Positions 18,970 through 29,300 of a DNA stretch of 64,000 nt are shown in pieces; position 1 is the first letter of the stretch; every line of letters begins with the position of its first letter. Under the pieces are notes generated by a model. It made no database searches and was not told the origin of the DNA. It worked only from the letters and a program-made list of their open reading frames with translations. The stretch lies in assembly GCA_016342755.1 (NCBI GenBank), contig JAEINS010000001.1, positions 124,001 to 188,000 on the forward strand, written 5' to 3'. The position numbers and the translations under genes were made by a program. Source of the DNA: Melioribacteraceae bacterium (GTDB lineage Bacteria > Bacteroidota > Ignavibacteria > Ignavibacteriales > Melioribacteraceae).

Positions 18970-20205
18970 ATGAATAGAGATATTGATGAATTGAAAACAG
19001 AAGTATTTGATATTCTTGTTATTGGCGGCGGATTTCATGGATTAACTATGGCACTTGAAGCTTCTAAAAAAGGATATAAAGTTGGCATTATCGATAAGGA
19101 TGATTTTGGGAAAAGAGCTTCTGCCAACAGCCTTAAAATAGTTCACGGCGGATTAAGATATTTACAGCAGTTAGATATTAAAAGAATAAGAGAATCAATA
19201 AAATCACGTAAATATTTCCAACAAAATTTCCCGGATTTAATTAAGATAATTCCTTTTATTATTCCTACAAAGTGGAATTTTACTAATAATAAGATAGCAT
19301 TATTTTTTGCGACAGTTTTGTATGAATTTCTTAGTATGGATAAAAACTTTGGTATTATTAGTGAAAAATATTTACCAAAAGGGAGAGTTATTTCCAAAAA
19401 TCGTTTTCGCAAAATATTAAGTGAAAATAGTAATTCAAATGCCGGTGGAGGAATGCTTTGGTACGAGGCTGTAGCTGATACAGATAGTATAATTAAAAAT
19501 ATGGTTAATTCGATTAAAAACAACAACTCTGCTATGGGAGCTAATATTGAGGCAAAAAAGTTAATTATTGAAGATAAAAAAGTTGCCGGTGTTGAAGTAT
19601 TTGATGTGAAAACCAATTCATATTTTAGAATTAATGCAAAATCTATTGTTAATACATGCGGTATTTGGGAAAAGGATATTCTAAGTTCAATTAATGAATC
19701 TCAAAATGGAAAATCGAGTTTAACAAAAGCAATAAATCTGATTATTAATAAAAATTACTTTAACGATTATGCAATTGGTTTTGATAGTGTAATCAAGATT
19801 TATGAAAAGGAAAACTTGATAAAAAATAAAAATAGAATGTTTTTTGTTGTTCCATGGAAAGGGAATTCAATGTTAGGAACATTTTACTTTCACTATGATG
19901 GTGATCGTGATAATATTAATGTTACTGATGCTGAAATAGATCTTATATTAAATGAAATTAATTCCAGCAATCAAATTTTCAAAATTCAAAAAAAGGATAT
20001 TGTTTCTCATCATTGCGATTTATTATTCGAGGATATTAGTATTTATCAAAACTCAGGGCAGAGCTATCCAAGAAAAAAAACTAAAATCATTAATCATTCT
20101 AAGACTGATAAAATTGAAGGTTTATATTCGGTTAATTCGGTTAAATTTACAAATGCTCCCGAAGTAACAAAAAAGATTTTGACTGAGATAAGGGACAATT
20201 TATAG
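18970..20205 (+). CDS. GlpD-like FAD-dependent oxidoreductase (short copy)
   Basis: The protein has about 411 residues and is a second homologue of glycerol-3-phosphate dehydrogenase. The FAD-binding motif is ILVIGGGFHGLTMAL, the next acidic turn is IIDKDDFGKRASANS, and the substrate motif LKIVHGGLRYLQQ keeps the His and Arg that the long copy has lost. It ends shortly after TNAPEVTKKIL and lacks the C-terminal helical domain of GlpD (family usually about 500 residues or more). The two copies are divergent, so they are not a recent duplication. I chose ATG 18970; an in-frame TTG at 18958, five nucleotides after the preceding stop, is the alternative. Confidence 0.75.
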   Translation: MNRDIDELKTEVFDILVIGGGFHGLTMALEASKKGYKVGIIDKDDFGKRASANSLKIVHGGLRYLQQLDIKRIRESIKSRKYFQQNFPDLIKIIPFIIPTKWNFTNNKIALFFATVLYEFLSMDKNFGIISEKYLPKGRVISKNRFRKILSENSNSNAGGGMLWYEAVADTDSIIKNMVNSIKNNNSAMGANIEAKKLIIEDKKVAGVEVFDVKTNSYFRINAKSIVNTCGIWEKDILSSINESQNGKSSLTKAINLIINKNYFNDYAIGFDSVIKIYEKENLIKNKNRMFFVVPWKGNSMLGTFYFHYDGDRDNINVTDAEIDLILNEINSSNQIFKIQKKDIVSHHCDLLFEDISIYQNSGQSYPRKKTKIINHSKTDKIEGLYSVNSVKFTNAPEVTKKILTEIRDNL

Positions 20206-20332
20206 TTTGTAAATTTTTTTTTACATTTTCTGAATAAAAATATTCCGAATATCCTCATTTATTCAATATATAGTATGTAAAGAAAATTTAATGTTAATCA
20301 GGTTTAAAGTTTTTAACACAGATGGTGCGTTT

Positions 20333-21313
20333 ATGAATATTTTTGTTTCCGGTGCAACAGGGTATATTGGCAGTAACTTAGCTGAAAGGCTAATAAAAGA
20401 TGGTCATAATGTTGTTACAATTTCAAGAGATAAGTCTAAAGTAACTAATGGTTATGTAAATAATTTTAAAATTATACATGGTGATATAAGAGACGCTGAA
20501 AGCATTAAAAAAGCGTTTGATAATATAGATCTTGTTTATCATTTTGCCGGTGTTTTTAGAACTCCCAATATTGGTGATCAGGATTATTGGGATGTACATG
20601 TTGAAGGGACAAAAAATTTACTTAATGTAGCTTTTGAAAATAAAGTTAAAAGATTTATCCATTGCAGTACAATTGGTGTTCATGGTCACATTGAAGAACC
20701 TCCTGCAATAGAAACATATAGATTTAATCCCGGTGATACTTATCAAATTACAAAAGCAAAAGGGGAAGAGGCTGTACGCACGTTTTGCGAAAAAAACAAT
20801 TTCCCGTTTGTAGTAATAAGACCAACATCAGTTTATGGTGAAGGTGATATGAGAATGTTGAAATTATTCAAATTAGCTAAGAAGAAACTAACTCCTATTT
20901 TAGGGAAGGGAGAACTTTCTTTGCATTTAGTACACATTAAAGATTTAGTGGAAGGATTTGTATTAGCTGCTGATAATGAAGAAGCATTGGGTGAATCAAT
21001 ATTTGTCGGTGGCGATAAAGCTTACACTTTAAACGATCTTGTGGATATAATTTCAGAAATATTATCTGTTCCAAAATCAAAGATACATATTCCAGTGAAA
21101 CCTTTCCAGATGTTAGGTACAGCGTGCGAAAAAATATGTATTCCTTTAGGAATAAATCCTCCTATATACCGACGAAGAGTAGACTTTTTTACAAAAAACA
21201 GATCATTTGATATTAGTAAATCTAAACGAATATTAAAATATCAGCCAAAAGTTTCTTTAAAGGAAGGATTAACAAGAACTGCTGAATGGTACAAAGCTAA
21301 TTCACTTTTATAA
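20333..21313 (+). CDS. NAD-dependent epimerase/dehydratase (extended SDR)
   Basis: This 327-residue extended short-chain dehydrogenase has the Rossmann motif GATGYIG (Gly7, Gly10, Gly13), an STIG active-site strand (HCSTIGVHG) and the catalytic Tyr137-x3-Lys141 (YQITK). A PTSVYGEGD substrate loop follows. It likely epimerises, reduces or dehydrates a nucleotide sugar. I chose ATG 20333 because the Rossmann strand starts at residue 2 there. The open frame extends upstream to 20291 but adds 14 residues with no family counterpart. An 85-nt gap before 20291 shows no terminator, so it may belong to the same transcript. Confidence 0.88.
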   Translation: MNIFVSGATGYIGSNLAERLIKDGHNVVTISRDKSKVTNGYVNNFKIIHGDIRDAESIKKAFDNIDLVYHFAGVFRTPNIGDQDYWDVHVEGTKNLLNVAFENKVKRFIHCSTIGVHGHIEEPPAIETYRFNPGDTYQITKAKGEEAVRTFCEKNNFPFVVIRPTSVYGEGDMRMLKLFKLAKKKLTPILGKGELSLHLVHIKDLVEGFVLAADNEEALGESIFVGGDKAYTLNDLVDIISEILSVPKSKIHIPVKPFQMLGTACEKICIPLGINPPIYRRRVDFFTKNRSFDISKSKRILKYQPKVSLKEGLTRTAEWYKANSLL

Positions 21314-21329
21314 TTTGCCGGGGTAATAA

Positions 21330-22076
21330 ATGGCTAAAAGTCATTATAAGCTTCAAGATACATTATATCAGCCAAAACAATCAAAATTACAAAAATATAA
21401 AGACTTGATTGTTGGAAGCGATAAACTATCATTTCTAATTAAATATGAATTGATAAACCTATTTGTTTCCTGGTTACCCGGAGCATTAGGTATTGTGCTC
21501 AGGAATAAACTTTATCCGGCAATTCTTGCTGAATGCGGAAGAGGAGTTAATTTTGGTCGAAATATTGTAATTCGTCATCCACAAAAAATTAAAATTGGCA
21601 ATGATGTAAATATTGATGATAATGTACTTTTAGATGCAAAAGGCGATAAAAACGCAGGTATTATATTAAAAGATCAGGTCTTTATTGGACGCAACTCAAT
21701 TTTAAGTTGTAAAGACGGTGATATTACATTAGAACAAAATGCCAATATAGGATTTAATTGTGAGATAGCATCTACAAGTAAAGTAGTAATTGGAAAGGAC
21801 AATTTAATTGCCGCCTATACTTATATAATGGGTGGTGGAAATTACAAATTAGATAATCTTGATTTGCCTTTCAACCAACAGTACGATTATGAAGGCAAAG
21901 GCGGTGTTATATTACATGAAAATGTCTGGCTGGGTGCACATGTTTCAATACTGGACGGGGTTACAATCGAAAGTGGATCAGTTGTAGCCACCGGAGCCGT
22001 TGTTAACAAAAGTATTCCTAAAAATTGTATTGCCGGAGGTATACCCGCAAAAGTTTTTAAGAACAGGGGTAAATAG
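21330..22076 (+). CDS. Hexapeptide-repeat acyltransferase
   Basis: The 248-residue protein has a helical N-terminal third (about 1-75, including FVSWLPGALGIVLRNKLYP) followed by a left-handed beta-helix. Hexapeptide turns are visible as IKIGNDVNI, VFIGRNS, ANIGFNC and LGAHVSILDGVTI, ending in CIAGGIPAKVF. The length and N-terminal helix resemble putative colanic-acid-type acyltransferases. It is expected to O- or N-acylate a sugar. The start is supported by GGGG (21319-21322), 7 nt upstream. It is the third hexapeptide acyltransferase of this locus, so the polymer is probably heavily acylated. Confidence 0.85.
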   Translation: MAKSHYKLQDTLYQPKQSKLQKYKDLIVGSDKLSFLIKYELINLFVSWLPGALGIVLRNKLYPAILAECGRGVNFGRNIVIRHPQKIKIGNDVNIDDNVLLDAKGDKNAGIILKDQVFIGRNSILSCKDGDITLEQNANIGFNCEIASTSKVVIGKDNLIAAYTYIMGGGNYKLDNLDLPFNQQYDYEGKGGVILHENVWLGAHVSILDGVTIESGSVVATGAVVNKSIPKNCIAGGIPAKVFKNRGK

Positions 22077-22124
22077 CCGGAAGCGATTTTTGTGTAGTTT
22101 TAATAATTAAAGTAGATGGTATAA

Positions 22125-23252
22125 ATGAAAAATGGAAAATACAAAATAGTACATGTTATAGACAAACTTAGTGTCGATGGTTCTGGTGTACACGGTGTAA
22201 CAAAAGTACTTGAATCCTGGATAAAAAATTTTAATAGGGAGGAGTTTGAGTTTTCCATAATTAGTTTAAGAGCACAAGAAAAAGCCGAAGAAATATTTCA
22301 AAAAATTAATGTTCCAATTAAATTTTTAAATCGCTCGAAGATTGATCCCAGGACAATTCTCGATTTAACTAAAATTATAAATCAAGAGAAGCCGGACTTG
22401 CTTCATCTTCACGGATACGGAGCCGCAAATTTTGGCAGGATTGTCAGCAAGATAAAGAAAATTCCGAATCTGGTTCATGAACATGCTATATTAACAAATC
22501 AGCCATTTTACCAGACAATTGCGGATACTATTCTTGCGCCACTTACAGATAAAGCGGTTGGAGTTTCGTCAGATGTGGTAAAGTTTTTGCAAGAATATAG
22601 AAAAACAAAAAAAGAAAAGCTCGAAGTAATTAATAATGGGATTGATACAGAAGGATTTAAAATACCTACTGAGGAACAAATTATTAAAGAAAGAGACCGT
22701 CTTAAAATACCCGGCGATTATAAGGTTGTATGTAAAGTTGGAAGACTTGACAGGGGAAAAGGACATGAGTATTTATTTAGAGCTGCAAAAAAAGTGTTAA
22801 ATGTTCATCCTAAAACAATTTTTCTAATTGTTGGTGCTGGACCTGAACATGAGAGACTTGAGGCACTTACACATGAATTAAAAATAAACAATAATGTTGT
22901 TTTTACCGGTTATCATACTCATGTGGAAGTTTGTTTGGGATTATCAAATATTTTTGCTTTTACTTCTTTATCAGAAGGATTTTGCGTCTCTGTTTTAGAA
23001 GCTATGAATGCCGGTTTACCGGTGGTGTCATTTCCTGTAGGTGGTGTAAATGAATTAATCCAGGATAGTAAAAATGGATTTATTGTACCTATGAAAGATG
23101 TTGATAAACTTGAAGAAAAAATAAGTCTTCTCTTAAATGATGATGAGCTTTCAAGAAAAATTGGAGATTGTGCAAAAGTTGATTGTAAAAACTTTGATGT
23201 TAAATATTCGGTCCAAAAATTAGCTAATCTCTATAAAACACTTATAAATTAA
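22125..23252 (+). CDS. Glycosyltransferase family 4
   Basis: This 375-residue GT4 enzyme has all expected landmarks: N-terminal VIDKLSVDGSGVHGV loop, hinge KVGRLDRGKGHEYL (near 22732), VGAGPEHERL, and the donor site LSEGFCVSVLEAMNAGLP with both glutamates, followed by VVSFPVGG. This is one of the most canonical transferases of the locus and would use a nucleotide-sugar donor on the cytoplasmic side. Specificity is not readable. A GATGG sequence precedes the start. The following deacetylase begins 8 nt after its stop. Confidence 0.9.
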   Translation: MKNGKYKIVHVIDKLSVDGSGVHGVTKVLESWIKNFNREEFEFSIISLRAQEKAEEIFQKINVPIKFLNRSKIDPRTILDLTKIINQEKPDLLHLHGYGAANFGRIVSKIKKIPNLVHEHAILTNQPFYQTIADTILAPLTDKAVGVSSDVVKFLQEYRKTKKEKLEVINNGIDTEGFKIPTEEQIIKERDRLKIPGDYKVVCKVGRLDRGKGHEYLFRAAKKVLNVHPKTIFLIVGAGPEHERLEALTHELKINNNVVFTGYHTHVEVCLGLSNIFAFTSLSEGFCVSVLEAMNAGLPVVSFPVGGVNELIQDSKNGFIVPMKDVDKLEEKISLLLNDDELSRKIGDCAKVDCKNFDVKYSVQKLANLYKTLIN

Positions 23253-23260
23253 ATAGTAGT

Positions 23261-24451
23261 ATGAAAATTATTTCCAATAATATTGTTGATATAGTTAGAA
23301 AGAATAAGACTGACATTGTATCAATATTGCTTAAAAGATATCCAGAGTTTATTTTTAATAAAAATACTTCTGTTAGTGATGATGAAATTCCGATATTTAC
23401 GTTTCATGAAGTGCAGCCGGATAAGTTTGAAGAGCAAATTAAATATCTAACTGATAATGGTTACTCATCTTTAGATTCTCAGGAATTAACAGGTTTTTAT
23501 AACAATCATAAAACCACCGGAACCAAAAATGTAATTCTTACTTTTGATGATGGTCATAAAAGTTTATGGACTTTTGCATACCCTATTCTAAAAAAATATA
23601 ATCAGAAAGCTATTAGTTTTATTATTCCGGGACAAATTAAAGAGAGTAATATTAAAAGTGCTAATCTAGAAGATTACTGGAACGGAAAGGCTAATAATGA
23701 AGATATTTCTACTGACGAAAAATTATGTAACTGGTCTGAAATTAATGATATGCACATGAGCGGAATTATAGATTTCCAATCACACACATTATATCATAAT
23801 TCAATTTTTACTAGTAACAAATTAATTGATTTTATAAACCCGGTTTATGAACAAACGTTTTGGAATAGTATTTACAGTCCCGTATTAAATGTAAACGGAG
23901 TTGACAGTTTCGATTTTAATAATAAATATGGACAGCCGGTTTATCAGTCAGCACCGGCAATGTCTGCCAAATTAAGGTTTATTGAAGACGAAAATATGAG
24001 TAGAGAATGTATTAACTTTGTCAATAATATTGGGAGCTCAGAGTTTTTCTCGAATAAAAATTGGAAAAAAGAATTAGAAAGTTTTTTCCTCAGTAAGAAA
24101 AAAGAAATTGGGGAGAGTAGTAAATACATAACTAAAGAAGAAAAATACTTAGAAATAAAAAAAGATCTAAATAACTCTAAACTAATTATTGAAGAAAGAC
24201 TAAATAAAAAAGTTACACATCTTTGTTATCCGTGGTACGTTGGAAGTGAATTATCAGTTAATATTTCAAAAGAGTTAGGATACAAGTTTAATTATTGGGG
24301 ATTTTTAAGGCAAAGTAAAAATAATGGTGTTAATACAGATCCGTTTTATTTATCGCGTTTAAGTGATGATTATATTTTTTTATTACCGGGAAAAGATCGC
24401 AAAACCATAAAAGATCTATTTTTATCAAAAATTAATAAAGTCTTAAATTGA
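23261..24451 (+). CDS. Polysaccharide deacetylase (NodB homology, CE4)
   Basis: The 396-residue protein contains the NodB motifs in order: TFDDG (Asp96, Asp97), the zinc-binding His-x3-His as SHTLYH (His175, His179) and a late CYPWYVGSE segment in place of the usual RxPxG. It has an unusual long insert (about residues 190-320) between motifs two and three. No signal peptide is seen, so it may act in the cytoplasm on a lipid-linked intermediate, unlike most exported CE4 enzymes. It would remove N-acetyl groups from a glycan, matching the amino sugar implied by the DegT enzyme. Confidence 0.83.
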   Translation: MKIISNNIVDIVRKNKTDIVSILLKRYPEFIFNKNTSVSDDEIPIFTFHEVQPDKFEEQIKYLTDNGYSSLDSQELTGFYNNHKTTGTKNVILTFDDGHKSLWTFAYPILKKYNQKAISFIIPGQIKESNIKSANLEDYWNGKANNEDISTDEKLCNWSEINDMHMSGIIDFQSHTLYHNSIFTSNKLIDFINPVYEQTFWNSIYSPVLNVNGVDSFDFNNKYGQPVYQSAPAMSAKLRFIEDENMSRECINFVNNIGSSEFFSNKNWKKELESFFLSKKKEIGESSKYITKEEKYLEIKKDLNNSKLIIEERLNKKVTHLCYPWYVGSELSVNISKELGYKFNYWGFLRQSKNNGVNTDPFYLSRLSDDYIFLLPGKDRKTIKDLFLSKINKVLN

Positions 24452-25902
24452 AAGAGACTAATAAAAACAATCCCTTCTTTTTAAAAATCTTTAAGAATTT
24501 CGGCTATATGGTGGGCGGTAAAACGTTGGGAGATATTTTAACGTTTGTTCTGTTTGTGTCCATTTCACGGCAGTATGGGCAGGAAGGTATTGGACAATAC
24601 TCATTTGCAATGGCAGTTACAGGGTTTTTTGCTGTGTTGGCTGATTTTGGCTTATATCAATTCACAATTAAAACCATAAGCAGAGATCTAAAAATTATAA
24701 AACAAGAATTTTTTGGTATTATAATTACAAGAATAATAATATCGGCTCTTGTATTTGGACTCTTATTAATTGGTCTCTATTTCTATGATACCTCAGAACA
24801 GTTAAAATTAGTAATTGCAATAATAGGCCTTTATCAAATTGTTTATACAATTATGGAAGGTATTGGCGTTATTTTTATAGTTCACGAAGAAATGCACTTT
24901 GTCGGTATTTTTGAATTAACAACTAAACTATTAATTGCCATAATTGGCATTTTACTAATAGTTATGGAAGAAAGTTTAATCAGTGTAATTCTTATATATC
25001 CAATAATTACTATAATTCAAATTGGTATTATTTTTATAATTGCCAGGTGGAAGTATGGTAAGTTTATGCTGGTTTTTAACTTTAAAGATAATCTTGTAAA
25101 CTTAAAAAAATCAATATCTTTACTGTCTTCATCCTTTGTTAACATGATTTCGATGAGAGTAGATGTTATAATGCTTGGATTTATTTTAACTGTTACAACT
25201 GTCGGTATTTATAATGCTTCATATAGAATAGTTTTTGTTTTTATGATGTTTGCGAATTTTTTTAGTTTAGCTTTGTTTCCCCAATTTTCTAAAATGTATA
25301 AAGATTCAGGAGAAAAATTAATTAAATTGGTTAATAATTCTTTAAGTTCAATTCTATTATTTAGCATCCCGGCTGCAGGCGGTGTCTTTATATTAGCTCC
25401 TAAAATTATTGATTTAATTTACGGTAATGAATTCTCAGATAGCTCTGTTATACTTCAATATCTAACAGGAATTATATTGTTATATTTTATTGAAAGAATT
25501 TTAAGTATTCTTTTAGTCTCAGTTGATAAAGAAGTTCTAAGAATGAAATGCCAGTGGATAGTTGGTATATTTAATGTAATAACGATGGTTTTATTTATTA
25601 AATTATTTGGAATTAAAGGTGCTGCTTTTTCTGCAACTATTTCACTTGTATTATTAATTGCTATTTATATGTATTACCTAAAGACTTTTATAAATTTTGG
25701 ATCTCTAATTAAGCGAATATTTATTTGTTCTGTTGGAACGTTTGCATTTTGTTTTGCTATAACTTTCTTTCAAATTAATTCCCTCGTAGGTTCAATTATA
25801 TTAGGCAGTCTAATCTATTGTGTTATCATTTTATTTTTCAAATCTATAAGAAATAATGAACTTAAAATGATACTTGATCATCTGCGTAATAACTCCGTAT
25901 AA
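24448..25902 (+). CDS. Wzx-like oligosaccharide flippase
   Basis: This 484-residue polytopic membrane protein has about twelve to fourteen helices, starting with the family pattern FGYMVGGKTLGDILTFVLFV and ISRQYGQEGIGQYSFA. It belongs to the MOP/polysaccharide transporter family. It should flip undecaprenyl-linked repeat units to the periplasm for the polymerase at 1441. The start is a TTG overlapping the preceding TGA; no ATG is available nearby in frame. It is the last gene of the exopolysaccharide locus. No intrinsic terminator is obvious in the 409-nt gap that follows. Confidence 0.88.
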   Translation: MKETNKNNPFFLKIFKNFGYMVGGKTLGDILTFVLFVSISRQYGQEGIGQYSFAMAVTGFFAVLADFGLYQFTIKTISRDLKIIKQEFFGIIITRIIISALVFGLLLIGLYFYDTSEQLKLVIAIIGLYQIVYTIMEGIGVIFIVHEEMHFVGIFELTTKLLIAIIGILLIVMEESLISVILIYPIITIIQIGIIFIIARWKYGKFMLVFNFKDNLVNLKKSISLLSSSFVNMISMRVDVIMLGFILTVTTVGIYNASYRIVFVFMMFANFFSLALFPQFSKMYKDSGEKLIKLVNNSLSSILLFSIPAAGGVFILAPKIIDLIYGNEFSDSSVILQYLTGIILLYFIERILSILLVSVDKEVLRMKCQWIVGIFNVITMVLFIKLFGIKGAAFSATISLVLLIAIYMYYLKTFINFGSLIKRIFICSVGTFAFCFAITFFQINSLVGSIILGSLIYCVIILFFKSIRNNELKMILDHLRNNSV

Positions 25903-26311
25903 TAGTTCCATATCCTGCCGTATTCTAAATCTCCTTCAAATTCTAATATAATATGGAGTAATTGTAAAATAACTCCGGGATTATCCTGCATTTTTTAATA
26001 TTGCGAGAAGCTTAAATCTTTATTAGCAATATGCTTGTGATATGGCTGTAATTACACCAATAATTTTTAATAGTTCTCTTAATCATAAATAAAAGATAAT
26101 ATAAGATTATCTCATAAATCCGGGCATTTTGATTAGGAATCATGATTTTTAACTATTTTATAAGATCACTCCACAGATAAAAAACTTTTGTAAAGATTTT
26201 TTTCTATTAAAAATTCCAAACTTCATAAGAACTCTAATATAGTATGGTAAAATCGTCATAGTAGGTAGGCTAAGACGTAGGAATGATATAGTTATATAAA
26301 AAGGTTGGGTT
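25903..26311 (+). promoter_or_regulatory. Gap before giant SGNH protein; repeated AT-rich motif
   Basis: This 409-nt gap holds no convincing gene; the longest ATG frames are only a few codons. The motif TCTAATATARTATGG occurs twice, at 25942-25956 and 26233-26247 (A then G at the variable base). The second copy lies 65 nt before the ATG at 26312 and could be a -10 region. A related TCTAATAT lies before the kinase gene at 10548. This is a pattern seen by eye, not a tested promoter. Confidence 0.3.
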
Positions 26312-29300
26312 ATGGAAAAAATTATAAACTGCTTAAATAATTATGGTAAAGGTATAATTGTTTGCATTTTACTGAATGTACTTTTTGTGAGTGATATTTA
26401 TTCTCAGATTCTTGAACCAACTGCTGGAACAGTTTGGGTTCATGGAGATACCGAGAATATTTATTGGAATACATCTGGTTTATCAGAAAATATTAGAATT
26501 GACTATTCTCTAGATGGTGGTAACAGTTGGGGGCTCATTATTTCTAGAACAAATAATGATGGTGTTTACAGTTTTAATGTCCCACAAATATCAACATCTG
26601 AAGCACAGATTAGGATAATAAATTTAATAGCTGGAGGGACAATTATTTATAGCGATCTATTCACTATTGCACCGCCGATAGCAATAACTATAGATTCTCC
26701 AATTGCGCTAGACGATTGGGAAGTAGGAACCAACAAAACAATTTCATGGTCAGTTGCTGGTGGAACAATCGATAATGTGAATTTAGAATATTTTAATGGA
26801 ACAACATGGAATGCGATTTCCGGTGCACAGAATATCGTAAACAGCGGATCATTTTTATGGACAGTTGCTGATGATCCGTCAGTAACGGCAAAGATTAGGG
26901 TCTCTGATGCAGTTAGCACTGCAATAAACGGTGAAAGTGCTGAGTTTGTTATTAGTCCGGTTAGAACAATCACAATAACTTCCCCTTTAGCTGATTATGT
27001 TTGGCAGGTTGGTGATATTCAAAACATTGAGTGGACATCAACTGGAACAATGGATAGTGTTATTATTGAATATTATGATGGAAGTGCACTAATATCAGTT
27101 GAAGCTGCCGAGAATAACGGATCATTTTCATGGATACTTCCCAATACACCAACAGAGACGGCTTATATAAAGATTAGTGATAAATCGGATCCTTCAGTGT
27201 TTGCAGAAAGTGATCAGTTTACAATTACTTTAGAGAGAACAATTGCGGTATTAACTCCTCTTCTTGATGAACAGCTTTACGTTGGAGATATTGATACAAT
27301 TACATGGTCGAGTACAGGAGTTATAAATTTAGTAGATATATCTTATTTAAGCTCAGATGGTTTAACATGGATCAATTTGGTTCAGAATACACCTAACGAT
27401 GGTGAATTTGAATGGACGATTCCAGACAATGTTGCGGATTCAGTTTTAATTTCAATTACTGATTCAGATTATAGTCAAATTGCAGATAGTTCAGATAAAT
27501 TTATTATAAATGCGCCAACCTTTATTGTACAAAATCCTGAATTAAATGATAGTATACGTAGAGGAATAATTGACACAGTTAAGTGGAATACACTAGGAGT
27601 AGTTAGCAATGTTAATTTAGATTACTTTGATGGAACAAGCTGGACAGCAATTGATACTGCACAGGGAATTACTAACTCTGGTGAATATATTTGGCAATAT
27701 CCGGAAATCTTAACTGATCAGGCAGTTGTTAGAATTACTGACGCATCAAATACTTCTAATTTTGCCGAGAGTGATACTTTCAACATTGTATTACCAGAAA
27801 TAATTTTTTCATTGCCAGTTGCCAACGCGCAATGGCATGCAGGTTCAATTCAAACAATTTCATGGAATACAATTGGCAAAGTTAATACTGTTAGTCTCTC
27901 ATATTTTGACGGCTCTATTTGGGTTGACATTGCTGGTGCGCAATCAATAGTAAATGAAGGAACCTATCAATGGACACTTCCATTAGATACAATTGCTACC
28001 TCCTACATTAAAATTGTAGATACAGCTGATCCTCTTGTTGTTAGTCAAAGTAATGAATTCAGCATTGTTGAAGTTGATTTTGCATTTGTAATGCCAAGTG
28101 GAGGGCAAAAATGGTTAGCCGGTACAACTCATGAAATTAGTTGGAGCACCAATGGTCCAGCCGATAGTGTTAAATTAGATTACTTTGATGGAGCTGTTTG
28201 GTTGCCAATTAACGCCGGAAATAAAATTGAAAATACAGGATCATATTTTTGGACTATTCCTAACTCTGTTACTAATACAGCATTAATAAAAGTGGTTCAT
28301 GCAGAGTATAGTATGTTCGCCGATACATCAAATGTTTTTGAAATAATACAGACTATATTAGCTGGCGATACAACTTATATTATGCCTTTAGGAAATTCTC
28401 TTACTTATGATGATAGAAGCAATTCTCATGCACCCCCTGATTTGCGAACTGAGGAAGAAAAAGTTGCATATAGGCATGAATTATGGAACTTATTAAGAAC
28501 TGATAATTATAGCTTTGATTTTGTTGGAAGCTTAGTAAATGGGGGAGCAATTATTCCAGATCCTGATCATGAAGGATGGCCGGGTATAACTGCCGCAACC
28601 ACAGCGTTAAATGTTTATAACCAATTAGAAGCAAATACTCCGGATGTAATTTTATTGCATATCGGGACAAATGATCTTACAGCGGATCCTTCGGATGTAG
28701 AAGATATCTTAAACGAAATAGATAGATTTGAAACTGATTATAATAAAGAAATTTGGGTTCTTGTTGCTCAAATAATTAATAGAACAGGAACTGTTGATCC
28801 TAGTAAAGTACCATTAACTACATTGTTTAACGATAACTTAGAAATTATGGTTAATACTAGAATTAATGATACTGTTAATCCTGATAAACTAATACTGTGC
28901 GATATGGAAAATGGTGCCGGTATTAATTATATAATTGACAGGGAGGAACCTTTTATTAACGGAGATATGTATGATTATCTACATCCGAATATAAAAGGGT
29001 ACGGGAAAATGGCTCAGTTGTGGTTCGATAACTTGCAATTGTTATTACCTCCCGGAACTCCTACTGCACCTCAGATAGTATCTGCTGAGATAACAACTGC
29101 AACATTTGAAACACAATATGTCTATGATGTTAATGCTTCAGGAATAGGAGCTCCTAGTTATTCTCTGGATGCTTCTTCAGAAATTCCTTTAGATGCAATT
29201 AATGCTAATACTGGTGTTATTAATTGGACTCCAAGTGCTGTAGGTCCTTATGATGTGACTGTTGTAGCATCAAACTCTGCTGGAACAGATGTTCAAAGTT

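Noticed and set aside
19143..19616. 157-codon minus-strand frame inside the short GlpD-like gene
   Set aside because: Low-complexity, Leu/Ile/Phe-rich product opposite an AT-rich gene with clear FAD motifs; a shadow frame.
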